From JABDJL01 sp047614505 (GTDB lineage: Bacteria > Pseudomonadota > Gammaproteobacteria > Xanthomonadales > SZUA-36): a stretch of 38,391 nt of DNA. A program made the position numbers and the translations under genes. Below are positions 1 to 7,396 of this stretch, piece by piece (position 1 is the first letter of the stretch; every line of letters starts with the position of its first letter). The stretch spans positions 1-38,391 of the forward strand of contig JBLHGQ010000010.1 in NCBI GenBank assembly GCA_047614505.1. The letters are read 5' to 3'. The notes beneath the pieces are model-generated. The model did not search any database, was not told the origin of the DNA, and was given only the letters and a program-made list of their open reading frames with translations.

Positions 1-109
1 GTGCCGGCAGTAGGCCGGGGCAAGAGTGGCAGCTGTAATTGATAGCACCGTGAACGGCTGATGTGAAACCGTTCATGGTTCGGGTGAAACGCCTGATTGT
101 CTGCGGCAA
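1..109 (-). pseudogene. IS91-family transposase, N-terminal end only (runs off left edge)
   Basis: Read on the minus strand this encodes the first 36 residues of the same transposase relic found at 3282-3779, starting with Met-Pro-Gln-Thr-Ile-Arg-Arg. The two copies are identical over the shared bases. The gene continues beyond the window, so it cannot be told whether a full IS91 element lies to the left or only another fragment. The window starting inside a repeated sequence may mean that an assembly contig broke at the repeat. Confidence 0.6.
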
Positions 110-127
110 GTTTCCTGAACAAGCGTG
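1..127. repeat. 127-bp direct repeat, copy 1 (IS91-type end)
   Basis: Bases 1-127 match 3671-3797 exactly, in the same orientation. The identity stops just after a GAACAAGCGTG string; GAAC and CAAG are the kind of tetranucleotide IS91-family elements are known to abut. Copy 1 joins directly onto the truncated IS481-type transposase, so the repeat boundary is also the break in that gene. Confidence 0.9.
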
Positions 128-1009
128 CCACCAGCCATTAGCACCGTACATGCTGTATTGGACCGCAATGGCCTGGTTAAGCGCCGCAAGCGGCGCCGCT
201 ACAGAGTTGAAGGAACAGCACTAAGTACCACCCATAGCCCTAATGGACTTTGGTGTGCCGATTACAAAGGTGAGTTTCTGTTGGGTAACGAGAAGTACTG
301 TTATCCGCTGACCATCACCGACTATGCATCACGCTATCTGTTTTCTTGTGAAGGACTGGGCTCGACCCGATCAGACTTTGCCTTTAGTGTTTTTGAGCGT
401 ACTTTCAAAGACTTCGGACTGCCCAAGGCTATTCGCACCGACAACGGGGTACCGTTCGCCAGTGCTAATGCCCTGTTTGGTCTCAGTAAACTCTCGGTAT
501 GGTGGCTACGACTGGGTATCAATATCGAACGCATCAAGCCAGGCCACCCGGAGCAGAACGGTCGTCACGAACGCATGCACCTGACACTCAAGAACGAGAC
601 CACCCGACCGGCCTCATTTAACTTCCTCCAACAGCAAGAACGCTTTGATGGCTTCATGGAGGTTTACAACAATCAGCGACCACACCAAGCGCTAAATGGT
701 GTTTATCCGGGTGATGTCTATACACCTTCACCGAGGATTTACCGACCACCGGATGAGCCCAAGTATCCATATCATGACCGCACCATCCGGGTTACGCGCT
801 GTGGGCGGCTTTGCATTGGTAAGCGCAAAATCAACCTCAGTACTGTGTTCGCTGGCCAGATAGTGGGCATTAGAGAGGTGGCTGACGAAATATGGCTTGT
901 CAGCTTTATGGGTTATGATCTAGGATTCTTTGACAAAGAAAAGGGCCGGGTTGAGCCGGCCCCTAATCCTTTCGCAGGAGACAAAGTGTTAACTATGTCT
1001 CCGGTATAA
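125..1009 (+). pseudogene. IS481-type transposase, 5'-truncated
   Basis: The 294-residue frame is the DDE catalytic portion of an IS481-like (rve integrase core) transposase. The core is complete: Asp in WCADYKGEF, Asp in RTDNG and Glu in HPEQNGRHERMH, followed by the usual NQRPHQAL segment and a C-terminal beta domain ending in SPV. The N-terminal helix-turn-helix region of the family is missing; the frame begins where the IS91-type repeat ends, so the 5' end was replaced by that insertion. The GTG at 125 is only the first available start and there is no ribosome binding site of its own. Probably not an active transposase. Confidence 0.8.
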
Positions 1010-1032
1010 AGTGTAAACCATGTTTCCGGTAT
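986..1032 (+). repeat. Right end of the IS481-type element, two tandem 22-bp motifs
   Basis: Two near-identical 22-bp units begin at 986 and 1011, each starting GTGT and ending ATGTYTCCGGTAT, 25 bp apart. The first unit encodes the last codons and stop of the transposase. Such duplicated end motifs fit transposase-binding sites in the terminal inverted repeat of IS481-type elements. The matching left end is absent. Confidence 0.6.
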
Positions 1033-1047
1033 GCACCTCATTAGAAT

Positions 1048-1092
1048 TGGCGCGCCCGACAGGATTCGAACCTGTGGCCCCCAGATTAGGAA
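1048..1092 (-). pseudogene. tRNA-Arg(CCT) 3' fragment, att-like
   Basis: On the minus strand the segment holds the anticodon loop TTCCTAA (anticodon CCT), a 3' anticodon-stem strand, the T arm with stem ACAGG/CCTGT around loop TTCGAAT, the 3' acceptor strand and a terminal CCA. Upstream of the loop the sequence does not provide the 5' anticodon stem, D arm or 5' acceptor strand, so only about the last 45 nucleotides are present. A 3' half tRNA like this is the usual remnant left by site-specific integration of an island or prophage. It cannot make a functional tRNA. Confidence 0.8.
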
Positions 1093-1249
1093 AGCGTAGC
1101 TTTTTCACACAGCGGAGTCTAATTTGCTGTTATTAAAAGATTAAATTCTCAATCACTGAACAATAAAGCTTGCAAAGTCTTGCATAGATTATTTTAACCA
1201 CTAAAGGTGAGAATACCCATATGATTCAGTACGAGTTTATACTTGGTGG

Positions 1250-2476
1250 TTACTGGCCCTGATAGTTCACCCTGGCTATTTTAACTTGCGGGTTTTCGCT
1301 AATGTCAGTCCAGGTCACATAGACTGAGTCGCCAACTCCTTTAATGATTGGAAAACCACTACGACGAGAGGCGCTCGTTATCGTAACATTGGTACTTTCA
1401 ATGAAACTCCCTTTCGCGCTATAAAGCGAGAGAACTATTTTTGCCTCTGGCTCGGTCGTGTCTATCCAACTTACAACGATTTTCCCTGAGTCGAGAATAA
1501 CGTTTCCAACACGGCCATTTGTATTTGGGCCTGCGACTAGCACTGGCGCAGAAAAGCTATCACCGTTGTCGTCAGATACTGCTAATTGCACTTTCGGCGA
1601 ATCGTCTTCAGCTGTAAACCAGCTGACAGCGACTAGATTGTCTTTGGCAGATACTGCCGGGCCATTTACCGGACAGCCCGCTATTTGCCAGTTATCATTA
1701 TGGATGGGCCGGGGTTCGGTCCAATTCCCATTGCTATATCGTGTGTAGTAGATGTCTCGAATTTCACTCTCAGTACGATCACGATAAACAACAATCGGCC
1801 CCACTGCGGTTATGGCTGAACTTGTCTGACAGCAATCACAAACTCGATGGTCCAACTCCCAATTACTCACTAAATTTCCTGAGAGATCGTAGATGCCAGC
1901 TCGCAAGGTCATGGCTCCGCCATCATTAATGGTTTCACGACCATCTAACCAAGAGAAAAAAGTGTGGCCTGACCGCATTGGCAACATAGATACAAAACCG
2001 TGTTCTGCGCTCAAACCATCTTTGTGAATGATGCTGTCTTCGCTCCACTGATTTTTACCCGCGTCAAAAAAGCGCGCTTGAATGTTATAGTCATAGGCTC
2101 CACCTGCGCTTAATTGCAACCAATAAGCAGCAATATTGCCTTCATTAACCGACAATCCAGGAAAATCAGCCCAGTTGAAGAACCAGTTATTCCCCTCTCT
2201 GATTACTTCTGGTTCAGTCCATCCATCCGCTGTAAGTCGGGCGAAGGAAAGCCTGTGCAAGTCAGCTTCCTGAGTTACCCACGACAGATAAACTTGTCCT
2301 GATTCGTCACTGACAACGCGTGATAGACTGCTGTTAATTGGAGCGGGTGATGAAATTGTTTCAAGGGTCGCCTCGCTCGCATTCGCAAATGCGATGGTTA
2401 AAGCAACGCTGCTCATGGCAATCAAGAGTTTGAAAGTTATAGTTTTTTGCAGCGAATTGTCAGTTAATTTTTTCAT
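1250..2476 (-). CDS. Secreted beta-propeller protein (BNR/sialidase-like fold)
   Basis: A protein of about 408 residues with a signal peptide (start Met-Lys-Lys-Leu, hydrophobic stretch, cleavage near AFANA) and a body of repeated beta-strand units with Ser/Asp-Gly turns and Trp residues (YLSWV, FFSWL, AVSWF, VVSWI, YVTWT), the pattern of BNR/sialidase-type six-bladed propellers. A CDCC motif sits in the middle and a GCPVNGP motif later. I chose the ATG at 2476 rather than a start at 2521 because it begins the signal peptide; the earlier frame would overlap the upstream gene. It starts 4 bp after the thioredoxin-like gene ends, so the two are surely co-transcribed. The CDCC cysteines and the thioredoxin partner hint at a disulfide or metal link in the periplasm; no enzymatic activity can be assigned and sialidase catalytic residues are not evident. 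Confidence 0.75.
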   Translation of the reverse strand: MKKLTDNSLQKTITFKLLIAMSSVALTIAFANASEATLETISSPAPINSSLSRVVSDESGQVYLSWVTQEADLHRLSFARLTADGWTEPEVIREGNNWFFNWADFPGLSVNEGNIAAYWLQLSAGGAYDYNIQARFFDAGKNQWSEDSIIHKDGLSAEHGFVSMLPMRSGHTFFSWLDGRETINDGGAMTLRAGIYDLSGNLVSNWELDHRVCDCCQTSSAITAVGPIVVYRDRTESEIRDIYYTRYSNGNWTEPRPIHNDNWQIAGCPVNGPAVSAKDNLVAVSWFTAEDDSPKVQLAVSDDNGDSFSAPVLVAGPNTNGRVGNVILDSGKIVVSWIDTTEPEAKIVLSLYSAKGSFIESTNVTITSASRRSGFPIIKGVGDSVYVTWTDISENPQVKIARVNYQGQ

Positions 2477-2480
2477 AAAG

Positions 2481-2927
2481 TTAATGCCCGGATTCCTGAT
2501 CAGTGAAAGGTAACAAGCCAAGAACTACCAACTGTTCCATTAAATCTTCATGAGTTTGCTGGCCTATCAATTTGGCCACAATTTCATTGGTGGGAGAAAG
2601 GATGTAAGTTGTGGGTAGCACATCAGGAGCTCTCAGTTTTAACTTAGCAACTTCCTCAAGTGTCAAAACCGGAAACTCGATACTCATGGCCTTGGCGATC
2701 TCTAGCGTGGTTTCCCTTGGGTCGTCATCAAAGTTGACCCCCAACACGATGACCTTACTAGACGATAGTTGCTTGCTTAGCTCATTCAACATGGGGATTT
2801 CTTCACGACAAGGTACGCACCATTCAGACCAGTAGTTGATGATTTTCCACTCTTCCTGCTCTGCTTCAGCGCCATACAGTTGCAGAGACAGTGTCACTAA
2901 TAGCAAGGCTAACAATGAGGGCAGCAT
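2481..2927 (-). CDS. TlpA-like periplasmic thioredoxin-fold protein
   Basis: A protein of 148 residues with an N-terminal hydrophobic segment (MLPSLLALLLVTLSLQL) followed by a thioredoxin fold with the redox motif WCVPC, a conserved cis-Pro (LPTTY) and a C-terminal helix. The WCVPC form is typical of TlpA/ResA-type periplasmic reductases, which keep partner cysteines reduced or act in cytochrome or copper-centre maturation. The ATG at 2927 was taken as start because it begins the signal anchor; the frame extends upstream to 3119 but that part looks non-coding. It is the first gene of a pair with the propeller protein, whose CDCC cysteines are a plausible substrate. Confidence 0.8.
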   Translation of the reverse strand: MLPSLLALLLVTLSLQLYGAEAEQEEWKIINYWSEWCVPCREEIPMLNELSKQLSSSKVIVLGVNFDDDPRETTLEIAKAMSIEFPVLTLEEVAKLKLRAPDVLPTTYILSPTNEIVAKLIGQQTHEDLMEQLVVLGLLPFTDQESGH

Positions 2928-3073
2928 TGTTAAATGGGTCCGTCGATGCAAATTTGTTTTCAAAGCTTGGCTCGTATTGTTTAAGAGAAAATATTGTCCA
3001 GATTCTAATGTTAGCAGTTCAGTGAGTCCACATATAGGTCGAATGCCAATATCCAATAAAAGTATGAAGTTAG

Positions 3074-3096
3074 TGGTGCGCCCGGCAGAATTCGAT
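3074..3096 (-). repeat. Degenerate tRNA 3'-end-like sequence
   Basis: The 23 bases starting TGGTGCGCCCGG align without gaps to the 3' end of the tRNA-Arg fragment at 1048-1070, differing at four positions and in the same orientation (terminal CCA on the minus strand, then acceptor and T-loop-like TCGAAT). The rest of the T arm is not conserved. It may be the other border of an inserted unit covering the propeller and thioredoxin genes. Confidence 0.4.
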
Positions 3097-3281
3097 TGCG
3101 GATAGGAAGTATAAACCACCTTTTCCTGAATTCACGCAAGTATCAGGAGCCACTACCTGGTACCGAATTTGACCTGAACAACTCCTGCATCACCCAAATC
3201 ACTGCCGTCAGGGCACTGGAAAGTAGCCAAGCCAGTCCTCAATAGCCCAATTCCCATACAGCAGCCAAATCATCCCCTGGG

Positions 3282-3797
3282 CTAACCGCCCCCGGTCATT
3301 ACATCAGTTGCAACGTTTCTTTCCCCCGCCCCGGCGGCCCGCGCGCCTCGATGCCGGTCAAGGCGTCGCGCTGCCGACTCCACCATGCGCCTTGCGCCGC
3401 AACTCGGGCAGAAGCCGCGGCGTGGTGACGTGAATGGATTCACTAATGCCGCGGGCGCAGGGATGCGCAGAAGCGGCCAACTGAATGCCACCAGGTGCTC
3501 GTGGCGGCAGCCGTCGCACTTCACCCGCAGGAAACCGTGTTCCAACAGTCCACACTTCAGGTAGTCTTCGAACTCCTGACGTACGAACGCCGGCAGGTGG
3601 CCATTCGAGTACTCCACCGCTTCAAGAAAGCGTGGGTAATGCGCTTCAATGATGGCATATAGCGCCGGCGGTGCCGGCAGTAGGCCGGGGCAAGAGTGGC
3701 AGCTGTAATTGATAGCACCGTGAACGGCTGATGTGAAACCGTTCATGGTTCGGGTGAAACGCCTGATTGTCTGCGGCAAGTTTCCTGAACAAGCGTG
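3282..3797 (-). mobile_element. IS91-family element remnant
   Basis: The minus-strand frame 3282-3779 encodes 165 residues that begin with the zinc-binding N-terminal domain of IS91-type transposases: a helical segment around residue 50, CDGCRHEH, and then RRGFCPSCGARRM. Two things show it is broken. About 19 residues are inserted between the normally adjacent blocks VAFS and RRGFCPSC (roughly 3425-3481). After MVESAA the sequence jumps to an unrelated short tail, whereas intact transposases run several hundred residues more. In another frame the tail reads as a plausible C-terminus (ALTGIEARGPPGRGKE), suggesting an internal deletion. The remnant may extend left to about 3150. The 3671-3797 part is repeated at 1-127. 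Confidence 0.7.
3671..3797. repeat. 127-bp direct repeat, copy 2
   Basis: Identical to bases 1-127. It carries the 5' end of the IS91-type transposase and the element terminus. The identity ends at 3797; the stop codon of the icmF fragment lies only 15 bp further, so the element abuts the end of that gene. Confidence 0.9.
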
Positions 3798-3812
3798 GGA
3801 GATCAGCCCGCC

Positions 3813-4466
3813 CTACATATTCCTCCGATACTCCCCCCCCACATCATAAAGCGCATGGCTCATCGAGCCTAGCGAACAATCCTTCCCCGCTTCCATCAAC
3901 GCCTCAAAAGTATTTCCCCGCTCCCTCGCTACTCGCTGCAGCTTTTCCAACTCCGGCTCAGCCTGAGTAAGATGAGCCTCCCTAAACTCTTCAACATTAC
4001 CCACCTGCTGATCCTTCTCTTCCGTGGTCGAGCGCATCAGTTCCTGCTCCCCACCATGCACATGCTTGCCTTCCTCGCCCAGGAAGGTGTTCACCCCAAC
4101 CAGCGGCAAACTCCCGTCGTGCTTTTTGTGCTCGTAGTACATGGATTCTTCCTGAATCCGGCTTCTTTGGTACATGGTGTCCATGGCGCCGAGTACGCCA
4201 CCGCGTTCTGAAATCCGCTCGAATTCCTGGTACACGGCCTCTTCCACCAGTTCGGTCAGTTCGTCCACGATAAAGCTGCCCTGCCAGGGGTTTTCACAAA
4301 AGTTAAGGCCCAGTTCCTTATTGATGATCATCTGGATGGCCACTGCGCGGCGCACGGATTCTTCCGTGGGGGTGGTAATCGCCTCATCAAAGGCATTGGT
4401 GTGCAGGGAGTTGGCGTTATCAAACAAGGCATACAGCGCTTGCAGCGTAGTTCTGACGTCAATATT
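3813..4466 (-). pseudogene. icmF: Fused isobutyryl-CoA mutase IcmF, C-terminal fragment
   Basis: The frame encodes the C-terminal end of the large (substrate-binding) domain of an IcmF-type adenosylcobalamin-dependent acyl-CoA mutase: DVRTTLQALYALFDNANSL, then NAFDEAITTPTEESVRRA, ENPWQGSFIVDEL, YYEHKKHDGSLPLVGVNTF and a C-terminal GGEYRRNM. Homology continues upstream of the first possible start (TTG at 4427) to about 4466 and then stops. IcmF is normally about 1,100 residues; only about the last 215 remain and the cobalamin and GTPase domains are gone. The gene is therefore a dead 3' fragment, cut at its 5' side next to an IS91 fragment and followed by another IS91 remnant. Confidence 0.85.
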
Positions 4467-4489
4467 GAAAACACGCTTCGCGTACCTGA

Positions 4490-4590
4490 CAAGTTATGGG
4501 TCATTGACAAACGTTTGGAAGACACCTCTGGTCTTGCGATATAGCGGCACAGGCATTCCAGCTTATCCCGTTCATGTACTCCGCCAGCAA
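4490..4590 (-). pseudogene. Central fragment of a second IS91-family transposase
   Basis: On the minus strand one frame reads GGVHERDKLECLCRYIARP and then EVSSKRLSMT, closely matching the central block of IS91-type transposases (consensus from memory: (R/E)KLERLCRYI-RP---(E/K)KRLSL). Only about 30 residues are recognisable. It sits directly beside the broken 5' side of the icmF fragment, so it marks the rearrangement joint. Confidence 0.6.
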
Positions 4591-4670
4591 GCCAATCAGG
4601 TCGTCGCCTGAATCAATCGACCAAACCTAGCAGTAATTGACAAAATCTCAAAAAAACGCTTAACCCTTTG

Positions 4671-4735
4671 CGGTTAAATTAGTTGCATTGTTACATTTTT
4701 TACGGTTAAATTAGTTACATGGTAAATTAGTGAAG
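4671..4735 (+). promoter_or_regulatory. Direct repeats CGGTTAAATTAGTTRCAT, candidate operator
   Basis: Copies at 4671-4688 and 4703-4720 differ at one position (G or A before CAT). Their starts are 32 bp apart, about three helical turns, which would place them on the same DNA face. A shortened third copy (GGTAAATTAG) follows at 4721. Similar strings occur near the Rieske gene (29785-29800). This would suit a regulator-binding site, but no regulator gene is in the window. Confidence 0.4.
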
Positions 4736-4852
4736 TTTTTATGAGATTTTTTGGCAAATCAAGTCAAAAAAACTTTCTTCTAGGCCTCTATTCGAAAAAG
4801 CATTTGTATTTATTTGTACTTCATTAAATTAACTTAAGCGCTTTTTTTGGTC

Positions 4853-4882
4853 TTGATGAAAATATAGTTTTATGGGTATTAA
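4853..4882 (+). promoter_or_regulatory. Candidate sigma-70 type promoter for the TonB receptor
   Basis: TTGATG at 4853-4858 and TATTAA at 4877-4882 are separated by 18 bp, a tolerable match to the -35/-10 pattern, about 36 bp before the start codon. In such AT-rich DNA chance matches are common. Confidence 0.3.
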
Positions 4883-4918
4883 CTTTGATGATAATTAACC
4901 TTATGTGTGGGGAGTAAA

Positions 4919-7186
4919 ATGAAAAGCCCAGTTAGAAATAAATTGATGGTGAGCCTGGTGATAGGTTTATCAATGATAGTAACTTTACTATTTACAGTTA
5001 ATGTCCAGGCCCAAGATGAAATAGAGGAGATTGTTGTAACAGCCCGTAAGATTAATGAGTCTCTTCAGGACGTTTCTATTGGCATTACCGCGGTGTCGAA
5101 AGAGCGGTTGGAGCAGGGCATTATTACTGATATTGAGAACCTTCAATATATAGTTCCCTCACTCCAGGTCGGGAATGAGTTTGGGCTTGTGAGAATGAGC
5201 ATGCGTGGCCTTGGAAATACGGCGAGTTTTTCTGGTGAAGATCCAGATGTTGTATTGCATGTGGATGGCGCAGTAGTTGGGAGGCCTGATATTCAGGATC
5301 TGGCTTTTTTGGACCTTGAACGGATTGAGGTTCTTCGTGGTCCTCAAGGCACGCTTTACGGCCGAAATTCTACAGCGGGGACGATTAATCTCATCACAGC
5401 CAAACCCACTGAAGAGTTTGAAGGTTATCTGGGTGTGACAGGTGGAAATTATAATTATGGTTCAATCACTGGTGCTGCAAGTGGACCAATTTCCGACAAA
5501 ATTTTAGGCCGGGTAGCGTTTAGTTCCATCCAGCGTGATGGCTTTTCGAAGAACCTGGTTACCCTCAACGATGTGAATGATGAAAAGCGGCAAATGCTTC
5601 GTGCTCAATTGCAGTTTAATATTTCGGATGACGTCCAGTTACTTTTATCAGGAGAGTACGGGAAACGTAATGATAAAAGTGGCAGCCTCAGTTTTCTGAG
5701 AGAGTTCTACCTCGGTGCCGATGAACCGGCCTCAAGCGGTCGCGGAGGTTTCCCGGTGGCAGGTTCACGGGACGTGGCACAGGATTTTGATCCACACACC
5801 CTCAAGAAAACCTCATCATTTACTGCCACACTGGATTGGCGTTTGAATGAACAGCTTTCGACTCGTACGATATTTAATTATAGAGATTTTAACAGGGTCA
5901 AGGAAGAAGATCTGGATGCCTCTGCGATCAAGAATGGCCCAACACTGACCGGTAGTCTGAGTACCTGGGATTATGAAACTGCTAACGGAGACCAGTGGAG
6001 TGCAGAGTTCCAGTTGATATATCAAAGTGAGAAACTGACCGCGATTGGCGGACTCTACTTATACGATGAAACTCTTTCAAAGTTGAGTCAGGTTGGTCAA
6101 ACGGCTGTAAGCGGCGATAACGGTCTTCCGTGGTTGTTGTGGACCGGTGTGGGTGATACCGATTCCTCGGCGGCATTCTGGAACCTCAAGTACGATATTT
6201 CAGATCAATTTGCCATACGAGCTGGTGGACGGTATACCGATGAGACAAGAAAAATAGATAATAACGCCTTACTTCGTTTTGGTGGTCGGGGTCCCCGGTT
6301 TGACCTTGAGAAACAAATTTTTGGTGCGCCCTTAGTGACCGATGGAGAGAAAACCTTTTCTGAATACACAAGTGAGTTGGGCATCGATTATAAGGTAACG
6401 GAAGATGCATTATTCTTTTACACATATTCCGAAGGATTCAAATCTGGTGCGGGTTTACTCGCTCAGATCAGTGCGCCCATCATTGAGCCTACTTTCATTG
6501 AAAACCATGAGTTCGGTATTAAGACTCAATGGTTAGACCGACGCTTGACGGTTAACATAAATGGTTTTGTTGCTGATGTTAAAGGGCTGCAGAGAGAAGC
6601 TACCGTTACAGACCCAACAGTTGGGTTGATCACGCTCTTCACCAATATTGAAGGTCTTGATATCTCGGGTCTTGAAATGGATGCCATGTGGATTGTTAAC
6701 GCAAACACCCGCATTAGCGCAGCTGCTGCGTATCTCGACGCGGAGTTCGGGAACTATACGTCTGTAGACGCTCTCAATCCTGCCTCTGTTGGCAACCCCG
6801 AAGCTGCCCTTGTTCAGTTGGCTGGGAACCCACCCCTCCGGTCGCCAGATTGGAGAATTAATCTATTTGGTGAACACGATTTCCATTTAGAAAATACCGG
6901 GATTCTTACAGCTGGTTTAGAAGCTACATACACAGGTGATCAGCTTTTTGATGAAAACAGTGTACCCGCTCGTGCGATTACTTCTCAGGACGCCTATACC
7001 CTGGTTAACGCCAATCTCATGTACACGCCGCCGGGTGACCGAAATTGGTATGTTAATTTCTGGGTTAAAAATCTAACTGATGAGCAGGAATTTACGGCTC
7101 TCGGGTTGACGACCATACCGCTTGTCATAAGGGTTCAATATACACCACCGTTAACATTTGGTGTTTCATGGCACTCTGACTTTTAA
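4919..7186 (+). CDS. TonB-dependent outer-membrane receptor (first copy)
   Basis: A protein of 755 residues with a signal peptide (hydrophobic core VIGLSMIVTLLFTV, cleavage near NVQA), a TonB-box-like EIEEIVVTAR, a plug domain (LRGPQGTLYGRNSTAGTINL, family signature) and a long beta-barrel ending in phenylalanine, the usual outer-membrane signal. ATG at 4919 is preferred over a GTG at 4907 because GGGGAG lies just ahead of it. The receptor imports a substrate too large or scarce for porins, powered by TonB. The subfamily (iron-independent receptors of marine gammaproteobacteria and sphingomonads) often serves catabolic clusters. It heads the plus-strand block and resembles the second receptor at 23036 throughout. 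Confidence 0.93.
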   Translation: MKSPVRNKLMVSLVIGLSMIVTLLFTVNVQAQDEIEEIVVTARKINESLQDVSIGITAVSKERLEQGIITDIENLQYIVPSLQVGNEFGLVRMSMRGLGNTASFSGEDPDVVLHVDGAVVGRPDIQDLAFLDLERIEVLRGPQGTLYGRNSTAGTINLITAKPTEEFEGYLGVTGGNYNYGSITGAASGPISDKILGRVAFSSIQRDGFSKNLVTLNDVNDEKRQMLRAQLQFNISDDVQLLLSGEYGKRNDKSGSLSFLREFYLGADEPASSGRGGFPVAGSRDVAQDFDPHTLKKTSSFTATLDWRLNEQLSTRTIFNYRDFNRVKEEDLDASAIKNGPTLTGSLSTWDYETANGDQWSAEFQLIYQSEKLTAIGGLYLYDETLSKLSQVGQTAVSGDNGLPWLLWTGVGDTDSSAAFWNLKYDISDQFAIRAGGRYTDETRKIDNNALLRFGGRGPRFDLEKQIFGAPLVTDGEKTFSEYTSELGIDYKVTEDALFFYTYSEGFKSGAGLLAQISAPIIEPTFIENHEFGIKTQWLDRRLTVNINGFVADVKGLQREATVTDPTVGLITLFTNIEGLDISGLEMDAMWIVNANTRISAAAAYLDAEFGNYTSVDALNPASVGNPEAALVQLAGNPPLRSPDWRINLFGEHDFHLENTGILTAGLEATYTGDQLFDENSVPARAITSQDAYTLVNANLMYTPPGDRNWYVNFWVKNLTDEQEFTALGLTTIPLVIRVQYTPPLTFGVSWHSDF

Positions 7187-7266
7187 ACCGGGCTTCAAAA
7201 AGATGGTGGTCTAATAAAGATATGCTGAACTTTATTTGATGACTTTAGATGATCACTTACAAACCT

Positions 7267-7306
7267 AACCAGGGACACGGGATGATCCCGCGTCCCTGGT
7301 TTAATA
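7267..7306 (+). terminator. Hairpin terminator after the first TonB receptor
   Basis: CCAGGGAC-A-CGGG, loop ATGAT, CCCG-C-GTCCCTGG forms a strong stem of about 12 base pairs with one mismatch, followed by TTTAATATTAATT. The T run is short, but the hairpin is stable and lies 80 bp after the receptor stop codon, so the flavin dehydrogenase may have its own promoter in the following 90 bp. Confidence 0.65.
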
Positions 7307-7396
7307 TTAATTGACTATCACATCCACATGAAGATGTTTATCTGCTCCAGATAAATCAGTGGGTCTGCAATTAGATGCGAAAATAAACATTCAAAT

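Larger units (their letters stand above)
4612..4918. other. AT-rich non-coding region upstream of the first TonB receptor
   Basis: About 300 bp with no credible coding frame, much richer in A and T than the flanking genes. It contains two 18-bp near-identical repeats (4671-4688 and 4703-4720), a third partial copy (4721-4735), and a candidate promoter close to the receptor gene. This is probably the control region of the catabolic block to its right. Confidence 0.6.

Noticed and set aside
1048..1123. Complete tRNA-Arg gene
   Set aside because: The sequence beyond the anticodon loop cannot form the 5' anticodon stem, D arm or acceptor stem, so only the 3' part is present.
1250..2476. True sialidase
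   Set aside because: The propeller pattern is visible but no arginine triad or complete Asp-box series could be identified.
4328..4525. Minus-strand 65-residue frame over the icmF/IS91 junction
   Set aside because: Only its first residues (SSKRLSMT) belong to the IS91 fragment; the rest is the icmF fragment read out of frame.
4671..4735. CRISPR-like array
   Set aside because: Only two or three imperfect 18-bp repeats with 14-bp spacing; no cas genes. An operator is more likely.
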